Shown here one piece after another: positions 9,247 to 16,900 of a DNA stretch of 64,000 bases. The notes beneath the pieces were generated by a model. That model was not told where the DNA came from. It ran no database searches and saw only the letters and a program-made list of their open reading frames with translations. Position 1 is the stretch's first letter; every line of letters starts with the position of its first letter. A program made the translations under genes and the position numbers. Origin of the DNA: Deltaproteobacteria bacterium (GTDB lineage Bacteria; Lernaellota; Lernaellaia; JACKCT01); NCBI GenBank assembly GCA_020845895.1, contig JADLEX010000098.1, positions 25,549-89,548 on the forward strand, read 5' to 3'.

Positions 9247-10248
9247 ATGACCGAGATGAACCCCGAACCCACGCACGAACGCCTGCTGCGTCTGGAGCGC
9301 ATCACGCACACGCGGATGAAGGCGCTCGATCCGAAACGCACGTTCGTGCTGGCGACGATGAGCCCGCTCGAGGTCCACGGCCCGCACCTGCCGCTGGGGC
9401 AGGACGTGTTCGAGGCGCGGGCCATGGCCGAGCACGCCGCGCTCGCCGTGCTCGAAAAGCGGCCCGACTGGACCGTGCTGCTCGTGCCGCCGCTTCATGT
9501 CGCCGCCGACACGCTGCCCATGCTCGGCTCGGTCGAGTTTTCGCCGCATCTGGTCGAGCGCGTCGCGTTCGCGTTGCTCGAACCCTTCGCCAAGGCGGGT
9601 TTCGCGCGGATGGGCTACAGCTCGTTTCACGGCGGGCCCCGGCATTTTCTCGCGCTCGAGCTCGCGGGCGAGCGGCTCGCGCGCAAATACGGCGTCGCGG
9701 TCGTCTCGATGTTTTCGATGCTGCTCGCGCGCGTGAAAGAGGGGCAGGTGTTTCTCGACGCCGTCGCGGACGTCCCCGGCAGACAGGCCGAGCTGCGCCA
9801 CATGGTGCGCGACCAACACGCGGGCTACGTCGAGACCTCGATGGCGCTGCACCTGTACGGATCGCTCGTCGAAAACGGATGGCAGACGCTCCCCGGCGCG
9901 ACGCCGCGCGAGGAACCCGGCGAGGGCGAAAACGACTCGTTTCTGTTTTCGGGCGAGGTGGGCGGGGGAATCGCGGCGCGGCTGCGTCGCGTTCGCGGTA
10001 CGGCGACGCTGCTGGTGCGCGCGGTGAAGTTCTTCCGCGCAAACTCGTATTACGGCTACCCCGCCTTCGCGAGCGAGGAGGAAGGGCGGCGGATTTTCGA
10101 ACACCTCGTCGCCCTCACCGCCGATGCCGCGGGAGACTTCATCGATCGCGGAATGGACGCGGGGGTGCACTCGCCGCTGTGGGCCTACCGGCGAATCCTG
10201 CTCAACCGCCCGCTAAACGCCGTCGCCGATGCGCTGATGGCCAAATGA
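9247..10248 (+). CDS. creatininase-family amidohydrolase
   Basis: A 333-residue protein with the metal-binding signature of the creatininase/MftE family: SPLEVHGPHLPLGQD near residue 38, SSFHGGPRHF near residue 122, and HAGYVETSMAL near residue 195. The family contains creatininase, the dehypoxanthine futalosine-type and formamide hydrolases, and the mycofactocin peptidase MftE; nothing here selects among them. GAAAGG precedes the ATG by 6 bases. It begins 12 bases after mcrC on the same strand, which may mean read-through from the restriction operon, but the codon usage is again the high-GC host type. No radical-SAM or mycofactocin gene is nearby. Confidence 0.85.
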   Translation: MTEMNPEPTHERLLRLERITHTRMKALDPKRTFVLATMSPLEVHGPHLPLGQDVFEARAMAEHAALAVLEKRPDWTVLLVPPLHVAADTLPMLGSVEFSPHLVERVAFALLEPFAKAGFARMGYSSFHGGPRHFLALELAGERLARKYGVAVVSMFSMLLARVKEGQVFLDAVADVPGRQAELRHMVRDQHAGYVETSMALHLYGSLVENGWQTLPGATPREEPGEGENDSFLFSGEVGGGIAARLRRVRGTATLLVRAVKFFRANSYYGYPAFASEEEGRRIFEHLVALTADAAGDFIDRGMDAGVHSPLWAYRRILLNRPLNAVADALMAK

Positions 10249-10400
10249 CGCCCAATCAGACGAACGCGGCGGCCGCGCGTTCCGATGTCGACTCAACCGC
10301 AACGGCGGGTATCGCACAAGACCGGCGGTTACCGTGCCGGACATCGCCGGAGCGCGACGATGTGCGGCGGATGCCACCGCGCTTCGAACGCAAATTTGTG

Positions 10401-10429
10401 TTGACTCAAGAAAACGATCGGCGTGTAAT
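10401..10429 (+). promoter_or_regulatory. sigma70-type promoter candidate
   Basis: TTGACT at 10401-10406 and TGTAAT at 10424-10429 are separated by 17 bases, with 5/6 matches to each consensus hexamer. The element lies 33 bases before the start of the Asp-rich secreted protein gene, which has a GAGGGAGA ribosome binding site. Confidence 0.7.
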
Positions 10430-10461
10430 CGTGTCGGATCGGCCAGAGGGAGAAAATCATC

Positions 10462-11415
10462 ATGACCCGCCGACTTACCATCGTGTTGATCGCGTCGATG
10501 GTTGTTCTGTACGCAGCACCCGCAAACGCCGCGTGCTGGACCGACGGTGGCGATGACGACTCCGCCGAGCCCGCGGGGAGTTCATCGACCCCGGATGACG
10601 ACGCCAGTGCGACGGACGACGACACGATCGACGACGACACGATCGACGACGACGCCACGGACGATGATGAGGTGGACGACGATGTCGACGACGATGCCAG
10701 TGACGACGATAGCAGCGATGACGACGCGACGGACGACGACACCGACGACGATACGGGTGACGATGACAGCTCGGATGACGACGGTGACGACGATGCGTAC
10801 GCAGGCTGCGAGGGAGACATCTACGGTTCGGACGACTGCGCCGAATGGATGTACGAGCTGTATTGCGAGTTCGAGTACCCGGTTATCCTGGACGACGTCC
10901 TGTTCTCGCAGGGGGAAGCGGTGAGGCAATGCCGCCTCGCGCGGGATCCCCGTTGGCAGGCCATCATCGACTGCGCGACGCGTGCCGCTCCCGAACCGGG
11001 GGAAGGAACGTTCTGCGAATTTGTATCGTGTCTGTCGAACAACGGCTGGACCGAGCAACACTTGGATATCTTCGACTCGGGGGCTTATTGGCATCCTGTG
11101 GACGGAGATCCGGCCACGGAAACAGTCGGCGCATTCAACTTCCGCTGCCTCATCTCGGACGATCCGTTCCACCAATTTCGTTACTGGCAACTGAACGGGG
11201 CCATTCGGCGTCTCCCGCACCCGGAACTTCGTGCCGAAATTTTTTCATTTGGCGTCGTCGGCGGGTACCCGTTTGCCGGGATCGGCGCTGGCGATTCGAC
11301 GTTCATCAGTGATGCTCTCGTTTCTTTCTGGATGTCGGGGTGGTGGATTGCGGAAGGATCCGAAGGGGGCTCGATGGAGTACTTCGAAGGTGAATTCGAC
11401 CTCGTGAAACCTTGA
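10462..11415 (+). CDS. secreted protein with long Asp-rich linker, unknown function
   Basis: A 317-residue protein. It has a signal peptide ending in APANA (signal peptidase I type), then about 75 residues dominated by DDD triplets spaced by single A, T, S or V residues, then a folded region of about 210 residues with several Cys (YGSDDCAEWMYELYC, EFVSCLSNNGW). The Cys suggest an oxidised extracytoplasmic fold. No family is recognised. A strong promoter lies just upstream, so this is likely a monocistronic, expressed gene. The Asp-rich linker is shared with at least eight other exported proteins in the window. Confidence 0.8.
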   Translation: MTRRLTIVLIASMVVLYAAPANAACWTDGGDDDSAEPAGSSSTPDDDASATDDDTIDDDTIDDDATDDDEVDDDVDDDASDDDSSDDDATDDDTDDDTGDDDSSDDDGDDDAYAGCEGDIYGSDDCAEWMYELYCEFEYPVILDDVLFSQGEAVRQCRLARDPRWQAIIDCATRAAPEPGEGTFCEFVSCLSNNGWTEQHLDIFDSGAYWHPVDGDPATETVGAFNFRCLISDDPFHQFRYWQLNGAIRRLPHPELRAEIFSFGVVGGYPFAGIGAGDSTFISDALVSFWMSGWWIAEGSEGGSMEYFEGEFDLVKP

Positions 11416-11659
11416 GCGCCGTTGCCGGAGCCGTCCTTGGTGTCCCCTTCGCCGCCTTGCCCCTGCACGGTCCATCTGTTAAAGGAAGGTGCGAACGGGC
11501 TTACCCGATCGCGAGGACGCTCGTTCGCGATCGGGCGACGTTTTTCGATCGCGCGGGCGTGCCTTGCGTGAATCACCGCGAAAAAACCGGGCTTTCGCGC
11601 CTTCGGCGTGGCGGCACGAGGATTGCTTGAACACAGCTCAGACTTCATCCCTCCTTTCC

Positions 11660-11708
11660 GAGGCGGTTCGGTCGGTCCCCGAAAACCGACAGAACGCCTC
11701 CTTTTTTT
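11660..11708 (+). terminator. strong rho-independent terminator
   Basis: GAGGCG (11660-11665) pairs with CGCCTC (11695-11700), and inner arms TTC/GAA and GTCGG/CCGAC extend the stem to about 14 pairs with single bulges. It is followed by CTTTTTTTG. The 316-base gap 11416-11731 holds nothing else that I can support. The hairpin ends only about 24 bases before the gspL-like start, so it either closes the upstream unit or acts as a leader attenuator for gspL. Confidence 0.8.
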
Positions 11709-11731
11709 GTTGATCGAGGGATCGCGCCGAA

Positions 11732-13516
11732 ATGCCGACCAGAATTCTCGGACTCGACATCGGAGCGGCCGGCGTCAAAGCCGCGCTGGTCGAGGCGCAT
11801 TTTCGCAAGTTCGAGATCCAGCAATGCGTGACGCAGCGCGTGCCGACGCCGGAAGAGGTCGCGGGACGACCCGTGCCCGAATCCGTGGCGACGTTTCGCG
11901 CCAAGCGAGCTGCGGAAAATCCCCCACCGCCCACGGTCGAGGGTGCGGAGCCGTCGTCCGCCGTTGAAGAGCCGATCCCGCCCATCGTTTGGGCGCTCAT
12001 CGATTTGCTGCGCCGCCCCGGCCTCGCGTACGACGAAATCGTCTGCGCCGTCGCCGGCGGATTCGTCGCGACACGAATCCTGAAGCTGCCGTTCTCGGGC
12101 CGCTCGAAGATCAATCAGGTCCTTCCCATGACGATCGAGGACGAGGTCCCCTTCGACATGGACGAGATGGTGCTCAGCCACGAAATCCTGCACACGGCCA
12201 AGGACGGCGCGACGGTGCTTGCCGCCATGGCGAAGCGCGACGACGTCGCCCGTCTGCTGGAATGGCTGGAGATGGCCGGCATCGAGCCCAAGGCGCTCAC
12301 GATGACCGGATCGGCGCTCTCGGTGACGGCGGCCCACGTGCTCGCCGGCGTCGAGGGAGCCTCGGCGGTGGTGGACATCGGCGAACAGAGCACCGACGCC
12401 GTCATCATGAACGAAGGGCGCATCGCGCTGGTGCGTTCGATCCCCGAAGGCGGCGAGGAGGTCACGGCCAACCTCGCCAGGACGCTTGGCATCGAGGCCG
12501 CGGCGGCCGAACGGCTCAAGGTCGAGGCGGGTCGCGTTCTCGCGACCGACGACGAATCCGGGGATGCGCGCGTGGTGAAACTCTCGCACGCACTCGTCGA
12601 CGCGCATCAGCTTCTCCTCGGTCGTCTGCGTCAAACGATTCGCTCCAGCGAAATGGCGGGGCAGTTCAAGATCCGAACGCTCTACCTGACGGGCGGCGCG
12701 AGCCGGTTGCCGGGTTTCGCCGAGCACCTGTCGCGCGAGCTCGGCGTGCCGGTCGAGCCTTTCCCGAGCCTGTCGCCCAAGCTGCCGAGCCTTGTCGAGG
12801 CCGACGACGAAAAGAACCGCGCCTTCGGCGTCGCGATCGGCGCCGCGGTGTGGACCGCGCCGTCGAACCGCGCGCGCGCGATCAACTTCCGTCAGGGTGC
12901 GTTTGCGTATCGCAAGGTCGCGCAGGCCGTGCAGGGCAGCCTCCGGGGCGCGGCGGTGATGGCGGGCATCGTCATCGCCCTGTTCATCGTGCTGGTTCTC
13001 CAGTCGCGTTCGGTGCAGGCGAAACGCATCGACGCGCTCGATCAGCAGGCGCGCAAGATCTACCTCGACACCTTCACGCAGCAACCGCCGCCGGGCAGCA
13101 TCGTGCAGGCGTTCCGCACGCAGGCCGATCAGGTAATCCAGAAATACAAGATCATCGGGCTGCTCGGCGAGGGAAACCTGCGGGCGCTCGACGTGATCCG
13201 CGCGATGTCCGAGGCACTCCCGAAAGAGGTCGAGATCGAGGTGGTGAAGCTCGATCTCAAGCCCGAGTTCGTGAAGATCGAGGCGGTCACGGACAAGTTC
13301 GAAACGGTCAACAAGATCGAGACGGAACTGGGCAAGAAGACGGACGTGTTCAAAGCGGTGAACCGCGACGAGGCCAAGAAGACCGCCGGCGACAAGATCA
13401 AGTTCAAGTTGACGATGCAGCTCGTGCAAAAGTCCAAGTCGGCCTCGGGCGTGACCACGCTGTTCGGCAGCGGACAGCCGGCCTCGACGCCGGTCATTCC
13501 GGGGTCCGAGCCATGA
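11732..13516 (+). CDS. gspL: GspL-like / PilM-PilN-like secretion assembly protein
   Basis: A 594-residue protein. The N-terminal about 380 residues are an actin-like ATPase fold of the PilM/GspL type: ILGLDIGAAGVKAALVEA at the start, and later ASAVVDIGEQSTDAVIM and LYLTGGASRLPGF. A single membrane segment (VMAGIVIALFIVLVL, about residues 410-425) is followed by a coiled-coil and a periplasmic ferredoxin-like region. Cytoplasmic actin-like part, one membrane span and periplasmic part make the GspL order; a fused PilM-PilN is the alternative. GspL links the secretion ATPase GspE to the inner-membrane platform. It precedes a GspM-like gene by 19 bases. An unusual insertion with APPxP-type residues lies at about residues 60-85. 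Confidence 0.85.
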   Translation: MPTRILGLDIGAAGVKAALVEAHFRKFEIQQCVTQRVPTPEEVAGRPVPESVATFRAKRAAENPPPPTVEGAEPSSAVEEPIPPIVWALIDLLRRPGLAYDEIVCAVAGGFVATRILKLPFSGRSKINQVLPMTIEDEVPFDMDEMVLSHEILHTAKDGATVLAAMAKRDDVARLLEWLEMAGIEPKALTMTGSALSVTAAHVLAGVEGASAVVDIGEQSTDAVIMNEGRIALVRSIPEGGEEVTANLARTLGIEAAAAERLKVEAGRVLATDDESGDARVVKLSHALVDAHQLLLGRLRQTIRSSEMAGQFKIRTLYLTGGASRLPGFAEHLSRELGVPVEPFPSLSPKLPSLVEADDEKNRAFGVAIGAAVWTAPSNRARAINFRQGAFAYRKVAQAVQGSLRGAAVMAGIVIALFIVLVLQSRSVQAKRIDALDQQARKIYLDTFTQQPPPGSIVQAFRTQADQVIQKYKIIGLLGEGNLRALDVIRAMSEALPKEVEIEVVKLDLKPEFVKIEAVTDKFETVNKIETELGKKTDVFKAVNRDEAKKTAGDKIKFKLTMQLVQKSKSASGVTTLFGSGQPASTPVIPGSEP

Positions 13517-13535
13517 CCGGAGCGGGACACAGTCG

Positions 13536-14123
13536 ATGACGCTCTCCGACCGCGACAAAAAACTGCTCGTCATCCTCGGCGCGTTTTTCGCCGTGGTGGC
13601 GGTCTATCTGCTCGCCGACTGGGCGATGGGCGGCGGCACGGTCGGCGGATCGGTATCGAACAAGGAACAGGAACTGCGCGACATCATCCAGGTCTATCGC
13701 ACGTTCCAGAAGACGCAGGCCGACTTCCAGACCGCCGAGCGCGAGATCCAGAAGGCGGGGGATTTCGAACTGCTGACCGAGCTCGAAAACCTCGCGGTCA
13801 AGGCGAGCGTGAAGGACCACATCGAGTCGATGGACAAAAAGAGCCAGGCAAAAAATCCGTACTACGAGGAGGAAGCGGTCGAGGTGAAGATGCAGAAGAT
13901 CAACATCATTCAGCTCATCACCTTCCTCTACGAACTCGAGTACGCAAACAAGGTCCTGCGCGTGCGCGAGATGCACCTCGAAACGCGTTTCGACAGCAAG
14001 GATCTCTTCAACGCTCGCGTGTTGGTGAGCACCTACCGCAAGATGAAGGGCGCGCCCGACGCCAAGCCCGCCGCGGGAGGCCCTGTCCCGGGCAAGCCGC
14101 CCGCTCCCACCGACGAAGAGTAG
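13536..14123 (+). CDS. gspM: GspM-like type II secretion platform protein
   Basis: A 195-residue protein: short cytoplasmic LSDRDKK, one membrane segment (LLVILGAFFAVVAVYLLADW, about residues 9-28), then a long helical coil and a small alpha/beta periplasmic domain, ending in a Pro-rich tail. This is the GspM (or PilO) layout, and the position directly after the GspL-like gene supports GspM. The pair forms the periplasmic part of the inner-membrane assembly platform. No other T2SS or pilus gene is present before or after it in this window, so the remaining components must be elsewhere. Confidence 0.8.
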   Translation: MTLSDRDKKLLVILGAFFAVVAVYLLADWAMGGGTVGGSVSNKEQELRDIIQVYRTFQKTQADFQTAEREIQKAGDFELLTELENLAVKASVKDHIESMDKKSQAKNPYYEEEAVEVKMQKINIIQLITFLYELEYANKVLRVREMHLETRFDSKDLFNARVLVSTYRKMKGAPDAKPAAGGPVPGKPPAPTDEE

Positions 14124-14192
14124 AGCCTCGTCGGCACCGCCGCGTTCGCGCGATAACAAGCCGATTTCATGGACCTTTTTGTCGTGTTTTCG

Positions 14193-14221
14193 TTGACACC
14201 GAAGGTGTGCGCCGCTATGGT
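14193..14221 (+). promoter_or_regulatory. sigma70-type promoter candidate
   Basis: TTGACA at 14193-14198 and TATGGT at 14216-14221, spacer 17 bases. It lies 78 bases before the alpha/beta hydrolase start at 14299 and after the gspM stop, so it probably drives the hydrolase as a separate unit. Confidence 0.6.
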
Positions 14222-14298
14222 GCGCCGGTCTTGCCCCGTGCGTCGCGACGCGTTCGCGGCGTCGGTCTTGTGGGGCACGCGGGGTTCGGGGGATTTTC

Positions 14299-15189
14299 AT
14301 GAAGCGCGTCAAGCAGGCGTACGTCAATTCGTTTGACGGCACCGAGATCTGGTACGAGAGCGTCGGCGAGGGCCTGCCCTTCATCCTGCTCGACGGCATC
14401 GGTTGCTTCGGCTACGCGTGGAAATACCTGACGACGCACTTCGCCTCGACCAACCGCTTCGTGCATCTGCATTATCGCGGCCACGGCAAGAGCCGCATCC
14501 CCGCCGACGAAAACAACCTGTCGATCCAGGACATTTGCCGCGACATCGCCGCCGTGCTCGATGACGACGGCGTGGATGGCGGTATCCTCGTCGGTCACTC
14601 GATGGGCGTGCAGGTGATTCTCGAATTCGCGCGCATGTACCCCGAGCGCGTGAAGGGCCTCGTGCCCGTGTGCGGCAGCTACGGCTACCCGCTGCGCACC
14701 TTCCACGACAATCGCCTGCTCGACATGGTGTTTCCGTTCATCTACACGCCCGCCGTGCTCGCGCCGTGGCTGTTCACGCCGATCTGGAAGGTGCTGCTGC
14801 CGACGCGCTTCTCGTGGGAGGTCGCGATCCGCGGCGAGGTCAACGGCCACCTGCTCAAATACGAGGACATGATGTCGTATTTCCACGACCTCTCCTCGGT
14901 GCCGATCAAGATCTTCGCCAAGATGCTCGATCACGCATCGCGCCACACCGCCGAGGACATGCTCGGCGATATCAAGGTGCCCACGCTCATCATCGGCGGC
15001 GAACACGACACGTTCACGCCGGGCTGGCTGTCCGAGAAAATGCACGAGCGCATCGCGGGCTCCGAGCTGTTCATCATCCAGCACGGAACGCACACCGCGC
15101 CGATCGAGGCGCCCGAGCTGATCAACCTGCGCCTGGAGAAATGGCTGCGCCGCTACTACGGCCAGTTGCCGCCGGACGAGGCGAACTGA
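14299..15189 (+). CDS. alpha/beta hydrolase
   Basis: A 296-residue cytoplasmic alpha/beta-hydrolase. The oxyanion region is ILLDGIGCFGYAW. The nucleophile elbow is GHSMGVQV (Ser near residue 99), the acid is in IIGGEHDTFTP and the catalytic His in QHGTHTAPIE near the C-terminus, so the triad is complete. The cap region (about residues 125-215) is helical and hydrophobic. No signal peptide is seen. Sequence alone does not separate esterase, lipase and haloperoxidase-like activities. It has its own promoter candidate and is followed by the toxin-antitoxin pair. Confidence 0.9.
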   Translation: MKRVKQAYVNSFDGTEIWYESVGEGLPFILLDGIGCFGYAWKYLTTHFASTNRFVHLHYRGHGKSRIPADENNLSIQDICRDIAAVLDDDGVDGGILVGHSMGVQVILEFARMYPERVKGLVPVCGSYGYPLRTFHDNRLLDMVFPFIYTPAVLAPWLFTPIWKVLLPTRFSWEVAIRGEVNGHLLKYEDMMSYFHDLSSVPIKIFAKMLDHASRHTAEDMLGDIKVPTLIIGGEHDTFTPGWLSEKMHERIAGSELFIIQHGTHTAPIEAPELINLRLEKWLRRYYGQLPPDEAN

Positions 15190-15230
15190 AGCGGGATTCC
15201 AGCGGTTTCGCCTTCCTTCGGCGGTTGCGT

Positions 15231-15263
15231 TCTGCAACCACTTTCGCGGATAATGGTTGCAGA
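15231..15263. promoter_or_regulatory. palindromic operator candidate for the toxin-antitoxin pair
   Basis: Perfect 10-base inverted repeat: TCTGCAACCA (15231-15240) and TGGTTGCAGA (15254-15263), 13 bases apart. A -10-like GATAAT (15249-15254) lies between the arms, and a weak TTGCGT sits 18 bases upstream of it. The repeat ends 12 bases before the antitoxin ATG, the usual place for an autoregulatory antitoxin site. Confidence 0.7.
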
Positions 15264-15275
15264 CGGAGAAAGCCC

Positions 15276-15524
15276 ATGGCGACCATTCACGCGCGAAATG
15301 TTCCGGACCATCTCTATGACTGGCTGAAGAAGTCCGCGAAATCGAATGATCGTTCGATCGCCGCGGAGGTCGTACGAATCGTTCAAGAGGCCCGCGAGCA
15401 GTCCGCCGAACGCGAACGAATCCGTAAGGCTCTTGCGAGAATTCGCGCCAACGTCTTGAAAGAGATCCGACCGGTGGGCATGCCGAACGCGGTCGACCTG
15501 CTTCGGGAAGACCGCGATCGATGA
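15276..15524 (+). CDS. FitA/VapB-like ribbon-helix-helix antitoxin
   Basis: An 82-residue protein. The N-terminus (MATIHARNVPDHLYDWLKK) is the beta-strand and first helix of the FitA-type RHH fold, followed by NDRSIAAEVVRIVQEA for helix two. The charged C-terminal tail would wrap the toxin. The antitoxin should neutralise the downstream PIN RNase and repress the operon. The stop overlaps the toxin start by 4 bases (ATGA). The start at 15276 follows a GGAGAAAG ribosome binding site and the palindromic repeat. Confidence 0.88.
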   Translation: MATIHARNVPDHLYDWLKKSAKSNDRSIAAEVVRIVQEAREQSAERERIRKALARIRANVLKEIRPVGMPNAVDLLREDRDR

Positions 15525-15973
15525 TCGCCCGTTCGTGGGTTCTCGATGCCAGCGTCGCGGTCAAGGCGTTTCTGCCGGATGAAGAACTGGCCGACGAAGC
15601 GTCTGAGTTTCTCGACGCGTTCGAAAGCGGTTTGATTAGGACGGTTTTTATTCCAGAACATTTTTTTGCAGAATGCGCCAATGTCTTCTGGAAATCGACC
15701 GTCCGTTACCGCCTGTCGCCGGAGCTCGCCATTCAGAAACTGGAAGGGCTGTCTGAGCTGAGTTTTTCCGTTGTGACGTCCATCGACAACAGGATCGAGG
15801 CGTTGAGGCTTGCCATCGAAACAGGAATCAGTGTGTATGATGCCTTGTACGTCAGCCTCGCCCGATCACTTCGTCTGCCGCTGATCAGCGCCGATGCGAA
15901 ACTGATCAGGGCGGTTGCACCCCGATTCCGTGACATCGTGTGGCTCGCCGACTGGGAGTCGGCCTCCCACTGA
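15521..15973 (+). CDS. vapC: PIN-domain toxin (FitB/VapC-like RNase)
   Basis: A 150-residue PIN domain with the expected acidic residues: VLDASVAVKAF (first Asp), FFAECANVFWK (Glu), VYDALYVSLA (Asp) and LISADAKLI (Asp). VapC-type toxins cleave tRNA or rRNA with Mg2+. It overlaps the antitoxin by 4 bases, so translation is coupled. It converges on the Cys-rich lipoprotein gene, 14 bases away. Confidence 0.9.
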   Translation: MIARSWVLDASVAVKAFLPDEELADEASEFLDAFESGLIRTVFIPEHFFAECANVFWKSTVRYRLSPELAIQKLEGLSELSFSVVTSIDNRIEALRLAIETGISVYDALYVSLARSLRLPLISADAKLIRAVAPRFRDIVWLADWESASH

Positions 15974-15987
15974 ATCAGGTGCGCGCC

Positions 15988-16515
15988 CTACACCGTCCCG
16001 CAGCCGCCGTAACACGTGTCCCACGCTTCGATGTAGCAGGCCTGCGTGCAGGGGTGGTTGCCCGGACCGCACCCGACGACGCACCCTTCGAGGTCTGACC
16101 GGCAGCTCTGCCAGCACGAAAAACTCACGTGACATTCGTCGAAGCACGGGTCCGCCGTCGCCGCGCAGCCTTCGACGCACGCCGCATCGCCCGCGCAGCC
16201 CGATTCGCACGCGAAGTAGTCGCCGAAGCAACCGCCCGCCGCTCCGGTGCAGGCCGCGAGCGCGGTTTCGCAGTCGATGATTTCGGATGGTGTGGTCGCC
16301 GCACCGAAACACGCGATCAGCGAGTCGACGCAGTCCTGTTCCGCGGCGCAGGTCGGCGGCGGCGCATCGTCATCGTCGTCGTCATCATCATCGTCGTCGC
16401 CCGCGTCGTCATCCATCGCTTCATCGTCATCATCGTCCCCGCCGCCGCACGCAACGGCGATCGCGAACGCTCCCAGCAACGCGATGATCGTCAGCATCCA
16501 CAAAGCGCGCATCAT
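15988..16515 (-). CDS. Cys-rich lipoprotein with Asp-rich linker
   Basis: A 175-residue protein. The signal peptide ends in AVAC (lipobox-like) and is followed by GGG and about 25 residues that are almost all Asp. The mature part has more than 20 Cys in about 110 residues, mostly in CxxxC-type spacing (CFGDYFACESGC, CVEGCAATADPC), so it is probably a disulfide-rich exported domain. No family is recognised. A GGAGGGA site precedes ATGATG; the second ATG (16512) has the better spacing. It overlaps the preceding small gene by 4 bases, so the two are translationally coupled. Confidence 0.8.
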   Translation of the reverse strand: MMRALWMLTIIALLGAFAIAVACGGGDDDDDEAMDDDAGDDDDDDDDDDDAPPPTCAAEQDCVDSLIACFGAATTPSEIIDCETALAACTGAAGGCFGDYFACESGCAGDAACVEGCAATADPCFDECHVSFSCWQSCRSDLEGCVVGCGPGNHPCTQACYIEAWDTCYGGCGTV

Positions 16516-16733
16516 TCCCTCCGGAACCGCTCGGCGGCGTCGATCGGGGCGCCCGCCGCTCGGCGGTAGAAAATCAGGAACGCCATGCTCGGGCGTTTGG
16601 ATGCCTCGCGCATGGCGAAGTGCATCGTGTCGAAATCGAACCCCTCGGCCGCCATCTCGTTGATGATCTGCGTGAGCGATTCCTCGGTCACGTCCATCGT
16701 TTCGCGCACGCGGCAGTAAGGGTTGTCATTCAT
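16512..16733 (-). CDS. small conserved-type protein, unknown
   Basis: A 73-residue soluble protein without a signal peptide. The pattern of a short strand followed by ESLTQIINEMAAEGFDFDTMHFAM and a terminal AFLIFYRR strand resembles the small alpha/beta DUF4177-like proteins. I cannot assign a role. It is the first gene of a two-gene unit with the Cys-rich lipoprotein; the shared ATGA junction argues that both are real. Confidence 0.6.
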   Translation of the reverse strand: MNDNPYCRVRETMDVTEESLTQIINEMAAEGFDFDTMHFAMREASKRPSMAFLIFYRRAAGAPIDAAERFRRE

Positions 16734-16777
16734 CTTGCGCGTCCTCTGTCAATTTCGTCCCGAGCGCTCTTGTCGCT

Positions 16778-16883
16778 GTCATCCTGAGCCCAGCGAAGGA
16801 TTTTCTCCCACGTCAACCAGGTCCTTCGCTTCGCTCAGAGTGACAATCGTTCCAACCAGGCCCTTCGCTTCGCTCAGGGTGAC
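16778..16883. repeat. cluster of three dispersed-type repeats (CCTTCGCTTCGCTCAG)
   Basis: One copy reads forward (GTCATCCTGAGC...GCGAAGGA, 16778-16800). Two read in reverse (TCC/CCC TTCGCTTCGCTCAGRGTGAC, 16822-16844 and 16861-16883). The two reverse copies sit in a 39-base direct repeat that includes CAACCAGG. This type of element is common in GC-rich bacterial intergenic DNA. It lies between the start of the small gene at 16733 and the end of the DUF92 gene at 16901. Confidence 0.75.
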
Positions 16884-16900
16884 ATGGGGTGCCAGCCATC

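Noticed and set aside
10590..10800. Possible CRISPR-like or satellite array (repeated GACGACGAC units)
   Set aside because: These are coding triplet repeats for Asp-rich linkers, with no constant repeat/spacer structure.
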